This document shows positions 52,407 through 61,920 of a DNA stretch of 64,000 nucleotides, piece after piece. A model generated the notes under the pieces. The model ran no database searches. It was not told the origin of the DNA and saw only the letters and a list, made by a program, of their open reading frames with translations. The stretch is from Unio delphinus (lineage: Eukaryota > Mollusca > Bivalvia > Unionida > Unionidae), in the NCBI GenBank assembly GCA_029339505.1, contig JAQISU010000070.1:2103501-2167500 (forward strand), given 5' to 3'. The translations under genes were made by a program, and so were the position numbers. Position 1 is the first letter of the stretch; every line of letters starts with the position of its first letter.

Positions 52407-54135
52407 CTGTAAATACATTTATAATCAAAACTAGCTTAGAAATAAAAAAAAATTCGATGCAAGATGTCTAGGCATAGAAATATGACATGTGCTTCAAACC
52501 TGCATTTGAAAAAAAAGCACATTGGAGTCTTACTTGTGTTTGGAAAATAGACTGGTAGCCTAGATGTCAAAAGTCTAAAGAAACATAATTATAAAGCACC
52601 AGCCTCTTAATATGACGGCTACTCGTTACTCCGCTCCATGTATCTTATTCGACATGTTTCATTGGAACTACCGACTGCTTGATTCTGATTACACTGGATC
52701 AATTGTAGTTCGAACTATATGATGCATTTCCAAATATAGAGCCAATTCCGTTTTACAATGTACCCATTATGGGAGACCTCCTTCCCAAAGAGAACATAAT
52801 TATATATCATTACTGATTAAGTAGAAACTTGAAACAAAATAAACATAAGCAAGAGTTCCCGTACCCTATCAAAATTTCCTACATACTTCCAAAATAACAG
52901 TTTTCAAAGATTTCATAAATCTTAAATTTGTTGAATTTACTGTAATTTGGCATTTCAATAGCATTATGACAAACTAAGCTGTTTAAGAAATACAAACCTT
53001 CGACCATCTTTGATATAATTTTCAGAAATTTCCCTAATAGAGTGCTTCGGGGAATTCTATTTTAAATTGGTTAGCTTGTATATTTGATAATCTTCTCATA
53101 ATAGTTTGGTTTCAATAAGTAAATATTGTTTTCTCTCAATAGTTTCCCAAATTGCTGTTAAAAATAAAAATGTATTGAAACTCTGTATTGTATACTATAA
53201 CGTCAAACGAAAGCAAGCTCACAAACTTTTCTTTGTTATAAAAGTGAAGAGCGACATCAACTTTTTTTGTATCATAATTTAATGTATTTGCAGATAGGAG
53301 TGGTTATATATAATAGGTACAACAGCGGTAGTACATTACATCTTTTCTATCTTCATATCATGCACATTCAATCATTCATTCATTAACGTATTCGTTTATT
53401 ATTTAAGTCAAGCCAAAAGGTTATTCATTCATTCATTCATTCATTCATTCATTCATTCATTCATTCATTCATTCATTCATTCATTGTCTATATCAGACAA
53501 AAAAGTATTTGTATATTTTTGCTCAATCACTTGTTACGTTCACTTCACGTAACATGTAATTCACCAATGTCGTATGATACACGTTTCCTTCATCAATAAA
53601 ATTTACATAGTTTTCTGTCTTAATTGACCGACTGACCTAAATATATAAATAAGAAGAAAAACGCTTTGTGTTGTTTTTCAAACCAATGTGCGTTTCTGGG
53701 TTTTGGGTCCAAGAACACGACATTACAATTTACAATGAAAAAATCAGAGCATACAACAATTTACACTGAGAACAAAATACAAGAGTTTGGTAAGGTAAAT
53801 GTGAAAGCAAAAACAAACACCCAGTACCCACTACTCCAAAACAAACACTCAGTACCCACTACTCCAAAACAAACAAAATTATTGTTGATCCAAGATTTGC
53901 AACACTAACAAAATAGCTTTTGGTCATCAAATTATGTTAACTATTGAAACTACATAAAACCACATTATAACTGGAGAACAGGCTTCTATTTACCAAATGC
54001 TTTGTCACAAAAGGTAGATTTCTAGGTTAAAAAATAATGGCATGAATATCTGTAGTTTGACAACAAATGTTCTTCAAAGGTTAATATAATTAATTCTGTA
54101 TGAAAGGTTACTAGTAAATAAATGAATTTTGTTAC
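52407..54135. other. Intron of the LRR gene
   Basis: Between a donor (CAG|GTAACA) at 54136/54135 and an acceptor at 52407. It holds an (ATTC)n microsatellite at about 53414-53485 and a duplicated CAAACAC-CAGTACCCACTACTC at about 53810-53870. No exon seen inside. Confidence 0.65.
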
Positions 54136-54697
54136 CTGAATAATCCAGCCATCTTGATAACCATGTAAAATGGCAGCCACAGTTCCAGTTGTTGCCATCC
54201 AGTTTCAGTGTCATCAAAGACACGAGACTGTCGAAAGCTCCGACCGGAAGTGACCACAATAGGTTTCCAGATAGGTCTAATGACACCAAATTTGGAAGTC
54301 CATCAAAGGCGCCTGGTGGAATGCTATTTAAGCTGCTTGATCGAATCGTTATGGTAGTAACAGCGATCACTTTGGCGAACAGGCCAGCTGGAAATGTCTT
54401 TTCCAGAAATTCAGCCTCGAGGAACACATTGGTAAGGTTAGTTAGTCCACTGAAGCTGTCTGCATTCATTGGGCCGAGGATTCCATGGTACACTCTTAAA
54501 TACGTTAAACCAGTAAGGGAAGAGAGAGTACCCGCAGCAATTCCGTTACGTATATAGCATCGGTCGAGATAGAGAGATCTTACCCAGTTTAAATTAGACG
54601 TGAAGGTGTCCATTGGCAGGAAAACGTCAGACATTCGACAGTCAAGTCGTATGTAAGCACTGCTAACCGCCCTGTCCCCCTTCAGCCCAACAAAGGC
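54136..54697 (-). CDS. LRR exon of a secreted leucine-rich-repeat protein
   Basis: An acceptor AAATACAG precedes 54697 and a donor follows 54136. The frame encodes about five leucine-rich repeats (LTYLRVYHGILGPMNADSF, LTNLTNVFLEAEFLEKTFPAGLF, LVSLDLSGNLLWSLPVGAFDS, LMTLKLDGNNWNCGCHFTWLSRWL), the last leading into an LRRCT cap. Repeats of this type mediate protein binding, often in molluscan immune recognition. N-terminal exons are further right, so element 2B may sit in an upstream intron. Confidence 0.85.
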
Positions 54698-55685
54698 CTG
54701 TATTTAAGATGAGGGAAATGAGTTAAAGTTGATTATCACTTATGCACTTCCACGTGTTGTATGTATGTATGTATGTATGTATGTATGTATGTATGTATGT
54801 ATGTATGTATGTATGTATGTATGTATGTATGTATGTATGTATGCATGCATGCATGCATGCATGCATGGATGATATACGTATGTATGTAGAGTTTCGTTCT
54901 GTTAAAGAACTGTTATGTATATTAAATTCATATTGTGTGCTTGACCTTTGTCCATAATCGATGATAGAATTTGGGAGTACCTGACTTTTAATAAAGAAGT
55001 TTGTTTGGATCTGAGTTCAAGGCCTAAACTTATTTACAAACTTGTATGTTTGGGAAGAGAAGATGCGAGGAAAATCCTGGTCATTTTATTGTGTCTTAAG
55101 TAATGTGAAATTAGTGTATATAGGATGAGGTAAACATAATTTTTTTCCATATTGATTCTGGATACATTTGGAGGTACAGAACTTTTTTCCAAAATGGATA
55201 TGCATAGTTTTAATTTTTAATTATATATATTTCAATTAGAAAAGTGATTTTCGGAAAAGGACAAAGCCGGTAAATGGTAAGAATGTTCTTATAATCTTGT
55301 ATCTAAATTTTGAAATATGCATATAGTATTTCAATCTTGAATCAATGGACAAAAAGTGTTATTTTTCAGTTACACTGTATTGATGTTTACATTTACTAAT
55401 TATACCAACACTCCAGCGTAGAACAGAGTTCATGTATTACTATATTGGGCAACATTATATATGTACCCAATGGTGCATGACACTACTACACTTATCGATT
55501 TTTTAAGCATTATGTGATTATGTGTGTGAGAGTGTGTCCCAAGGTGTATGTGAACATTTTTCATGATAATGGTTTTGTGGTGCATGTCTATATAAGCGTT
55601 ATGAAAGTTTTAGTTAAAACAAGATTTAACAATGGATAAGAAAAACCCACTTCAGGTGAAACTAACATGTAATAATCAATTGTTT
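54698..55685. other. Gene-free stretch with (ATGT)n
   Basis: An (ATGT)n(GCAT)n run at about 54757-54866. Otherwise AT-rich DNA without a supported gene. Confidence 0.5.
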
Positions 55686-55853
55686 TAGCAGCAGAGAGGG
55701 TGAATCCTACAACATTTTTTGTTTTTAATTTTGATTATACCCCTCCAAATAACACTAGACCCTTCTCGCGAAAAAATGACAGTGAACATGGGATTCGCAT
55801 TCGCGTTTTCGTTGATGTCGCAACGTCGTTGTCACTCACCCTCTCTGCTGCTA
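55686..55853. repeat. Perfect 18-bp inverted repeat, 132-bp spacer
   Basis: TAGCAGCAGAGAGGGTGA at 55686-55703 is the exact reverse complement of 55836-55853. It lies at the left edge of element 2B, beyond the ATPase 3' end. Confidence 0.9.
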
Positions 55854-55882
55854 GAACTTTCAGTTCTAGGTTTACGGTGATT

Positions 55883-56548
55883 TTAACCGAATATTTTATC
55901 AAGTCCGATACGATATCGTGTCCTAGGGTCTGCTAAATTTATTGTCACAAATCCGTGTGGTTTTGACTGAGCGTGACTAAAGAAATTTCTAAATTGATTA
56001 TGATTCATATCACCGCTGCACCAAGTCTGATGAATATTTCGTAGCGTATGAGTATCAACGCCGTTAAATACACACAACACATTGCAATTATCTCTGATCA
56101 CTTTTGGTATTTGTGTGTACCGTTGAGTGCCATAGATCACATCAGTGTTTTTATGCCTGCCGCGGGAAAATATTCTAGCAGGATTTTTTTGAATATCTAA
56201 CATGATATCATCGTATACCACTAAATTGTTAATACTTCCATCAATAGCATCAATGCTCGGGGCTTCCTCTATATCAGTAATAAACTCAATAAAATCTTCA
56301 TCGATTTGAAATTCCTTTGCTTTCTCGTTAAAATCCTTTAGCACTTCATAGCATCGCTGATCGTCTACACTCGGGGCTATTAAATACAATTTGTTCCATT
56401 TCATCCATCTCGTTATCAAATTAAGTAGCAGTTGTGTCTTTCCGCTTCCAGATGGTCCGATTATAATCATTCTAATTGAATTCGGCATTATTTCATGATG
56501 TTTAATAGGTTCCCGTCGTCGGGTAGCTGAATAATCAATTATATTCAT
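55883..56548 (-). CDS. Element 2B packaging-type ATPase (221 aa)
   Basis: Intact frame from ATG 56548 (an inner Met at residue 21 is possible). Walker A GPSGSGKTQ near 31-39, Walker B LVVYDDIMLD near 109-118, then RHKNTDVIYGTQRYTQIP. An A32/FtsK-superfamily ATPase of a lineage different from the Polinton at 13128. It reads toward the left edge of 2B, as the 2A copy reads toward its right edge. Confidence 0.85.
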   Translation of the reverse strand: MNIIDYSATRRREPIKHHEIMPNSIRMIIIGPSGSGKTQLLLNLITRWMKWNKLYLIAPSVDDQRCYEVLKDFNEKAKEFQIDEDFIEFITDIEEAPSIDAIDGSINNLVVYDDIMLDIQKNPARIFSRGRHKNTDVIYGTQRYTQIPKVIRDNCNVLCVFNGVDTHTLRNIHQTWCSGDMNHNQFRNFFSHAQSKPHGFVTINLADPRTRYRIGLDKIFG

Positions 56549-56565
56549 GCCGTTATATATAAATT

Positions 56566-57095
56566 ATGGATCTATATTGTGTGAAGTGTAAAAAACGTAC
56601 TGGCACAGATGACTTGACGACAATTACAACTAAAAATAACCGATCAGCGCTTTCTGGTAAATGCGTACAATGTAGTACAAAGAAATTTAGATTTGTTTCT
56701 AAACCCAAGGAACTCAAGGAACCTTTAAAAAAAAACGAGGAGGTGATATCGCAGCCAAGCTAACTAAACTCCCTGGAACTCCATGGGCAAAATACCCTGG
56801 AGAAAAGCACCTTCCAGGATATAGCTACTGTGGACCGGGAACAAGACTTGCTATCAGACTCAATGATCAAAATCAGCCCCGACCCGGTGAGGAACCAATA
56901 AACGCTATTGATAAGGCCTGTCACCTTCATGATGTATCTTATAAAAGCAGTAATCTGCAGCACAGGCATCTAGCAGATGTGAAATTAATTCATGCGTTAA
57001 ATGCTATTTCTGATAAATCTTTCAAAGAAAAATTGGCTTCCTTTTTGATAAAATCGGCTATGAAAAGTAAATTGATGTTAGGTGCTGGTAATTAA
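56566..57095 (+). pseudogene. Zinc-ribbon plus phospholipase-A2-like protein, one frame break
   Basis: ATG 56566 gives a zinc ribbon (YCVKCKKRT...GKCVQCSTKKF) and runs to a stop at 56763. After a run of nine A (56727-56735) the next frame stays open to 57095 and encodes a PLA2-like domain: a Ca-loop-like YCGPGTRL and the catalytic pair in DKACHLHDVSY, as in the parvoviral VP1 PLA2. Both parts probably form one gene split by a one-base slip at the A run. In parvoviruses this enzyme opens endosomal membranes during entry; here a similar role is only inference. Confidence 0.7.
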
Positions 57096-57102
57096 TAACA
57101 AC

Positions 57103-58056
57103 ATGGAATCTATTTATTATTCCCCAAGAGGATACTGGAGGGGTAAATCAGCAATCCATAAACTCGCTAGCGCTGCAAAAGTGAAAAAAACCACTGCGGC
57201 TCATTGGTTATCCAAACAGGCACTATGGCAAATTTATCTACCACCGCCTAAACAAATTCAATTCTCGCATTTTGATGTGACAGTTCCTAATGAAGTTCAT
57301 CAGGCTGATCTATCATTTCTGCCACATGATCGTGGTTACAAATACGCATTAACCGTAGTTGATATTGCAAGTCGATACAAAGAAGCAGAACCGTTAAAAA
57401 CAAAATCAGCCACTGAAGTAGCTTCTGCATTTGAAAGGATTTATCGAAGGGGCCCTCTGCACTGGCCAAATCTATTACAAATTGATCCCGGCAAAGAATT
57501 TCAGGGTGTAGTGTTATCTACAATGAAAAATCATAAAGTCACTATCAGACGAGGACATACTGCGCTACATCGTGATCAGGCCATTGTAGAACGGTTTAAT
57601 AAAACCCTTGCTGAGCGGTTATTTGGATATCAATACGCAAAAAAATTCATCCAAGAAAAAAGATCCCGTGAATGGGTTAAAAGGTTACCAGCTGTGATTA
57701 CTGCACTGAATAACGAGATTACTAGAACCATCAACATGAAACCTATCAATGCGATTAAAAAGAAGTCAATACCTGAAATGGAAATTCAAAAAGATTTTAG
57801 CGTTTCCCAACCAATTCTTGGTAGTAATGTCATTGTGAGGTACTTATACGAACCAGGAGAGCTTGAGGGTGGCACAAAAAGGGCTACTGATCCTATTTGG
57901 AGTGTTACTGCACACAAGATATCTAGTATAACACGATCTACGGGTAGACCTCCAATCTATAAACTGGATTCAACTGCCCCTCAACGGGATTTTACTAGAC
58001 AACAATTACAAGTGATACCTGAGGATACTCAATTACCACCGCATGGGCTTAACTAG
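57103..58056 (+). CDS. Element 2B DDE integrase, no chromodomain (317 aa)
   Basis: The start is the ATG at 57103 (MESIYYSPRGYW). The rve core has Asp in HQADLSFL, Asp in IDPGKEF and Glu in AIVERFN. The N-terminus (YYSPRGYWRGKSAIHKL) matches the style of the Polinton integrase at 25153 (IYYDPAHPAGYGGIQKL), but it lacks a chromodomain. The frame is complete, and it overlaps the end of the opposing polymerase gene by eight bases. Confidence 0.9.
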   Translation: MESIYYSPRGYWRGKSAIHKLASAAKVKKTTAAHWLSKQALWQIYLPPPKQIQFSHFDVTVPNEVHQADLSFLPHDRGYKYALTVVDIASRYKEAEPLKTKSATEVASAFERIYRRGPLHWPNLLQIDPGKEFQGVVLSTMKNHKVTIRRGHTALHRDQAIVERFNKTLAERLFGYQYAKKFIQEKRSREWVKRLPAVITALNNEITRTINMKPINAIKKKSIPEMEIQKDFSVSQPILGSNVIVRYLYEPGELEGGTKRATDPIWSVTAHKISSITRSTGRPPIYKLDSTAPQRDFTRQQLQVIPEDTQLPPHGLN

Positions 58057-59899
58057 CACCCTTGCGTCTATTGCACTCAAGACAAGTCAACATCACATTA
58101 TTTCTGACATGACCGAGATTGTTATTTTTTCTGTCAACGGTGAATTGGCGAGGATCCTTATCCGAATACTGCCAACGCATTATACAATTGCAACTTGCGC
58201 AGTGATTATTCTGTTGTTGCTTCAGAGTAATTATTAATTCAGCATCAATATCAAATTCTCGTTGTTTTTTTTTTGTCTTGTTGTTTGTAACCGGAGAGTT
58301 TTTTTTATCAATAATATCATTATCATCGCCAATGATTTCATCATCGCCACCAATGATTTCATCATCGCCTGACTCTGTCAGGACAATTCTTCGAAGTTGA
58401 TTTATTTTTCGTACTCTAGACACTGTGAGATAGACTAAATTCGACCATTCTATGCGATTATCTACCATCCAAACAGTTGTATCCGATATAGTCAATCCCT
58501 GTGAAGAGTGTATTGTTGCTGCATAACCTAGCGTCCATGGGGATTTATTAGCACGCAATGCATCTTCAACGACATTGATATCAACCAGCACAATATCATT
58601 TAATACGAGAATCTTCTTTTCACGCCCTGACTCTGTCAGGCCTGGAATATCAACTTCGATGTTGTGTTTTCGTGTATCCGATGGCCTATAACATAACGGT
58701 ACTGGAAGTGTTGCAAATTTTTGTTTATGCAATTCAAATAACTTCATCTGAAGTGTGTCCCTGACTATTTTTCTACTTGCAATGATTAAATCATTTGGTC
58801 TCCACGCTTCCCAAAACTCATTCATGGGAGTTTCCGAAATTATTTCACGGGCTATTTCACACTGGATTTTATCCGGTTGTAATCTAATTAGTTTCTTAAA
58901 TTCTTTTAATTCATTATCAAGTGATCTATGATCGGTATCAATTTCTTCATAATAGTCTACAAAACCCTTTAGCCATTCATGGGGGGATGCACCGACAAAT
59001 GGTGGTGGTTGGCCGTGATCACCGCACATGACGACTTTTGTATTCTTCAATAACAACCACTCAAAAAATATTTTTAAGACATCTTCTGACACTGTGTCTA
59101 TTTCATCCCAAATGATAATTTCAGGAATAAATTTCTCTCCCATGCGTTCAGGAGTCCATTTATCTCCCTTCCATCTAAAGAAACTATGATAAGTGCAGGC
59201 ATTTACCCCTCTCTGTATCATTTCTCTTGCAAGTCTGTGAGTCGGTGTTAGCACAATCATGTTTGATTTCCCACTATATAACTCAATTACCCGGGTTGTT
59301 TTTCCTGACCCGCCACAACCGTTTAAATAAACTGTTTTATACAGGCATATTGGATCAGAAATCGGTGGTGCACTAGAAAATTCTGAACACTGATTGCTTT
59401 CTAAGTAATTATTTTCAATGGTAACATCTGCTGATGGAATATAATCATGAAGCATTTCCTTCTTAATTCTCCATGACCCCCAATTCTCGTTGCCAGTAGC
59501 CTTAAAATCAGCCATTTTGCTATTTATGTAAAATGAGTCAGTAGCAACTCTAACTGCGGTGGTAGGAAATCTATTGATCATTGAAAATAAATTAATAGAA
59601 GCATAACCAAGCATAGAAGCTCTCAAATGTGTGTACTGCGGATTGTATCCATCAGTGTAAGTAACAATTGTACCCAATTTGGTTCCATCGGACATAAATG
59701 CGTCCTTACGATTGACATATAGGCCCCCATTCGTTAAATCCGTGATTACAAAATCGTATTCAGCATTGTCTATAATCAATCGTGAAGAATATCTCGTATT
59801 ATCATCTTTGCCACCTTGGGTAAATTTACCGATTATTCTTCGTCCAAGGTCTTTTGCTTCATTGTTTCTGATTTCAAATAACTGTTGGGACCAATCCAT
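58049..59899 (-). CDS. Polymerase B C-part fused to SF1 helicase and HNH domain (616 aa)
   Basis: Residues 1-130 hold the end of a family B polymerase: IIGKFTQGG near motif B, and ATDSFYI (D121) as motif C. Then a superfamily 1 helicase: Walker A GCGGSGKT at 194-201, IIIWDEID at 261-268, CGDHGQPPPF at 292-301, and TIHSSQGLT near 485. An acidic linker with repeated GGDDEIIG follows, then an HNH domain (CASCNC...FTVDRKNNNLGHVRNN...CLECNRRKG) at about 572-614. Coding sequence upstream of the ATG is also open and joins it to the polymerase N-part across one frame break near 60010-60030. Confidence 0.85.
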   Translation of the reverse strand: MDWSQQLFEIRNNEAKDLGRRIIGKFTQGGKDDNTRYSSRLIIDNAEYDFVITDLTNGGLYVNRKDAFMSDGTKLGTIVTYTDGYNPQYTHLRASMLGYASINLFSMINRFPTTAVRVATDSFYINSKMADFKATGNENWGSWRIKKEMLHDYIPSADVTIENNYLESNQCSEFSSAPPISDPICLYKTVYLNGCGGSGKTTRVIELYSGKSNMIVLTPTHRLAREMIQRGVNACTYHSFFRWKGDKWTPERMGEKFIPEIIIWDEIDTVSEDVLKIFFEWLLLKNTKVVMCGDHGQPPPFVGASPHEWLKGFVDYYEEIDTDHRSLDNELKEFKKLIRLQPDKIQCEIAREIISETPMNEFWEAWRPNDLIIASRKIVRDTLQMKLFELHKQKFATLPVPLCYRPSDTRKHNIEVDIPGLTESGREKKILVLNDIVLVDINVVEDALRANKSPWTLGYAATIHSSQGLTISDTTVWMVDNRIEWSNLVYLTVSRVRKINQLRRIVLTESGDDEIIGGDDEIIGDDNDIIDKKNSPVTNNKTKKKQREFDIDAELIITLKQQQNNHCASCNCIMRWQYSDKDPRQFTVDRKNNNLGHVRNNVMLTCLECNRRKGAS

Positions 59900-60011
59900 G
59901 ATTTGTTGTTCACTGAAATTTGGAAACAGTTTTCGCTCTTCGCTAATTATTTTTTCTAGATCAGGTTGTGGTAACCAGACTGATTTCTGTGCTCGATAGG
60001 ATATAATTGCT

Positions 60012-61544
60012 TCACTGACAATTAATGATTAACATCTTACAATCAAGCATATACCGTAATAACACTATTGACATCCAGTGTTTTTCAGACATGTGTTTAC
60101 CAATCCAAAGATAACTACACGGATGAAGTCCTTCAGCCATTTCAAATGATAATACACGAGCGAATCCTGTTAAATCGAAATGTGGCAGTGGTCCATTAAT
60201 AGCAACACGGATCATTTCGTGTGTAGGGTGTCCAAATCGTTTGAAATATTTCTCGCATTCTCCATACCCAAGAAAACTTCCTGGATAACACGCAATCATA
60301 TCAACTGAAATAACGGTATCAGCGGTGTATTTTGTGTTCCATAATCCTCCATGGCCGTATTCAAGACAGGACAATTTGACCTCTGATAAGAACTCACTTC
60401 GGGTTGGTTTCCACGCGTTTTTCTTCCTAGCAAAATGTGCTACAACTGATGGAAGTGTAAAACAGTTTGCTAATAATTGATCGTTGTCTTCCCCCAGAGT
60501 TCTCTGGGGAGAAAACTCACTAGCTAGTTGTTTCATTTGATTATGCAGCTCTTCAGTACGGTACAATTCTCCGTTGGGCCTTACAAACTGATCAAATCTA
60601 CATTCTTCGTCTGAAGTACTATGAAATAGCCACACTGACACAGGATCTTTTTTACTCAAATGGTAAATAGCATCAAATAATTTCTGCTCTGAAAAAAACT
60701 CTTCGGTTCCAAACAGAGTTTGGGATAGATATTTTACGGTTCTATCCCGTGGGAATATTGTTACTGCAGACGACCACGCGTGTTCGTTACGATCAATAAT
60801 CTGTATTGGGGTTCCATTTTTATTATATTTCGATTCGTATAATACTTCTCCGGTGATTGTCCTTACCGATATTGGAAATCTCAATGATGTTTCTAATTTG
60901 GCTATATCTTGAATTGTTGCCCCATGCTGTTTCACTGTCAGTTCCCATTCGGTTATTTTTTTTCGTCTTAGATCAGTGAGTTTATTTCCCCGGGACGCAT
61001 TTGTGAAGTGTTCCATTATTCGTGCTGCTACACAATTGAGCCCTGTCGAATATTTCATGGGTGCTAGTTTTGAAATATCAGGTTTTTCATTGAGCGGATA
61101 GATCCCGTAAACAACTGCTGTGACAGGATAAGATCTTTCGTAGTAGGGTTTATCAATTCCAGTCAAAATTCCTGGTTTTGAATCCTGAGTCACAGTGACA
61201 GTTTTTTTGTCTTTAAGAATAGGCTCGTATTTGTCCCTAATGATCCATTTTCCATTATCACGGATAAGGAATTTTATTCGAAAAAAATTTCTTTCTTCCC
61301 CAAGACGTGAGATTATCACTGCTGCTTTTTCATCATTCATGGTAGCGTCAACAACACCATCAATTCGAAATGTTGACCAACAATGAGCTGCCCCATCACG
61401 CTTGAATTCATTAAAACAGTCTCTGATTTTACTAATCAAGGTTCTATCAAGAATTTTATTCTTTGGTGTATCAGAAACTCTATCAAGATTGAATTGAACA
61501 CTTTTCCAGGGCTTAATTTTCGATAATCTCTCGAACTCCTCCAT
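60012..61544 (-). CDS. Polymerase B N-part of the 2B replication protein (510 aa)
   Basis: It starts MEEFERLSKIKPWKSVQFNL and contains polymerase motif A (SVDMIACYPGSF, near 420) and GFARVLSFEM. Motifs B and C are in the next frame, so a single-base frame disruption separates motif A from B and a functional enzyme cannot be made from this copy as read. I see no clear exonuclease motifs, unlike the Polinton PolB at 15554. It is distantly related to that enzyme at best. Confidence 0.75.
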   Translation of the reverse strand: MEEFERLSKIKPWKSVQFNLDRVSDTPKNKILDRTLISKIRDCFNEFKRDGAAHCWSTFRIDGVVDATMNDEKAAVIISRLGEERNFFRIKFLIRDNGKWIIRDKYEPILKDKKTVTVTQDSKPGILTGIDKPYYERSYPVTAVVYGIYPLNEKPDISKLAPMKYSTGLNCVAARIMEHFTNASRGNKLTDLRRKKITEWELTVKQHGATIQDIAKLETSLRFPISVRTITGEVLYESKYNKNGTPIQIIDRNEHAWSSAVTIFPRDRTVKYLSQTLFGTEEFFSEQKLFDAIYHLSKKDPVSVWLFHSTSDEECRFDQFVRPNGELYRTEELHNQMKQLASEFSPQRTLGEDNDQLLANCFTLPSVVAHFARKKNAWKPTRSEFLSEVKLSCLEYGHGGLWNTKYTADTVISVDMIACYPGSFLGYGECEKYFKRFGHPTHEMIRVAINGPLPHFDLTGFARVLSFEMAEGLHPCSYLWIGKHMSEKHWMSIVLLRYMLDCKMLIINCQ

Positions 61545-61568
61545 ACTATAATTAAAACAAGTATTTAA

Positions 61569-61910
61569 ATGAAAGATTTAAGTATAATGAATCATTGCAA
61601 ATGGCTTATGATTGGATCAGTGACACCGTGTAACAAATCATGCAGAAATGAATTCTGTTGGTATCATATGCAAAGCTTTCGTCGTGGAAGCCTTGGTCCG
61701 TTACCCTGTATTCGATGTGGTGTTGGGGTCAGGGGGAAGTCGCAATTATGTCTTATGTGTGGCGGCAAACGATACAGGGAACTAAAACGCTATTATGATA
61801 AAAGAATAAAAAATACTGTCATTGACCCCAACGATGACAAAATCATAAAGACCCCTCAAGATTATATACAGAGACTTATAATTAAACCAAACAATGAATT
61901 AGAAAAATAG
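61569..61910 (+). CDS. Cys-rich small protein of element 2B (113 aa)
   Basis: ATG 61569, or 61587 (MNHCKWLM). Eleven Cys residues and a His (PCNKSCRNEFCWYH, LPCIRCGVGV, LCLMCGGKR) suggest two or three zinc sites. It is divergent from the polymerase gene, with 24 bp between starts. Function unknown, possibly a regulator or nucleic-acid-binding protein. Confidence 0.7.
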   Translation: MKDLSIMNHCKWLMIGSVTPCNKSCRNEFCWYHMQSFRRGSLGPLPCIRCGVGVRGKSQLCLMCGGKRYRELKRYYDKRIKNTVIDPNDDKIIKTPQDYIQRLIIKPNNELEK

Positions 61911-61920
61911 TGTTATTATA

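Larger units (their letters stand above)
55686..61920. mobile_element. Element 2B: virus-like transposon fragment, replication/integration module
   Basis: It contains, left to right, ATPase (-), zinc-ribbon and PLA2 gene (+), DDE integrase (+), polymerase B with helicase and HNH domains (-), and a Cys-rich gene (+). The ATPase is a close relative of that in 2A. At its left edge GAGGGTGAATCCTACAACA (55695-55713) resembles a short part of the 2A TIR (GGGTGAACCCTACAAC). No matching repeat is seen at the right edge, so that end may be lost. Boundaries are approximate. Confidence 0.6.

Noticed and set aside
55700..55936. 78-codon plus-strand frame at the edge of 2B
   Set aside because: It spans the inverted repeat and the antisense end of the ATPase; only the TPPNNT fragment near 55738 looks element-derived.
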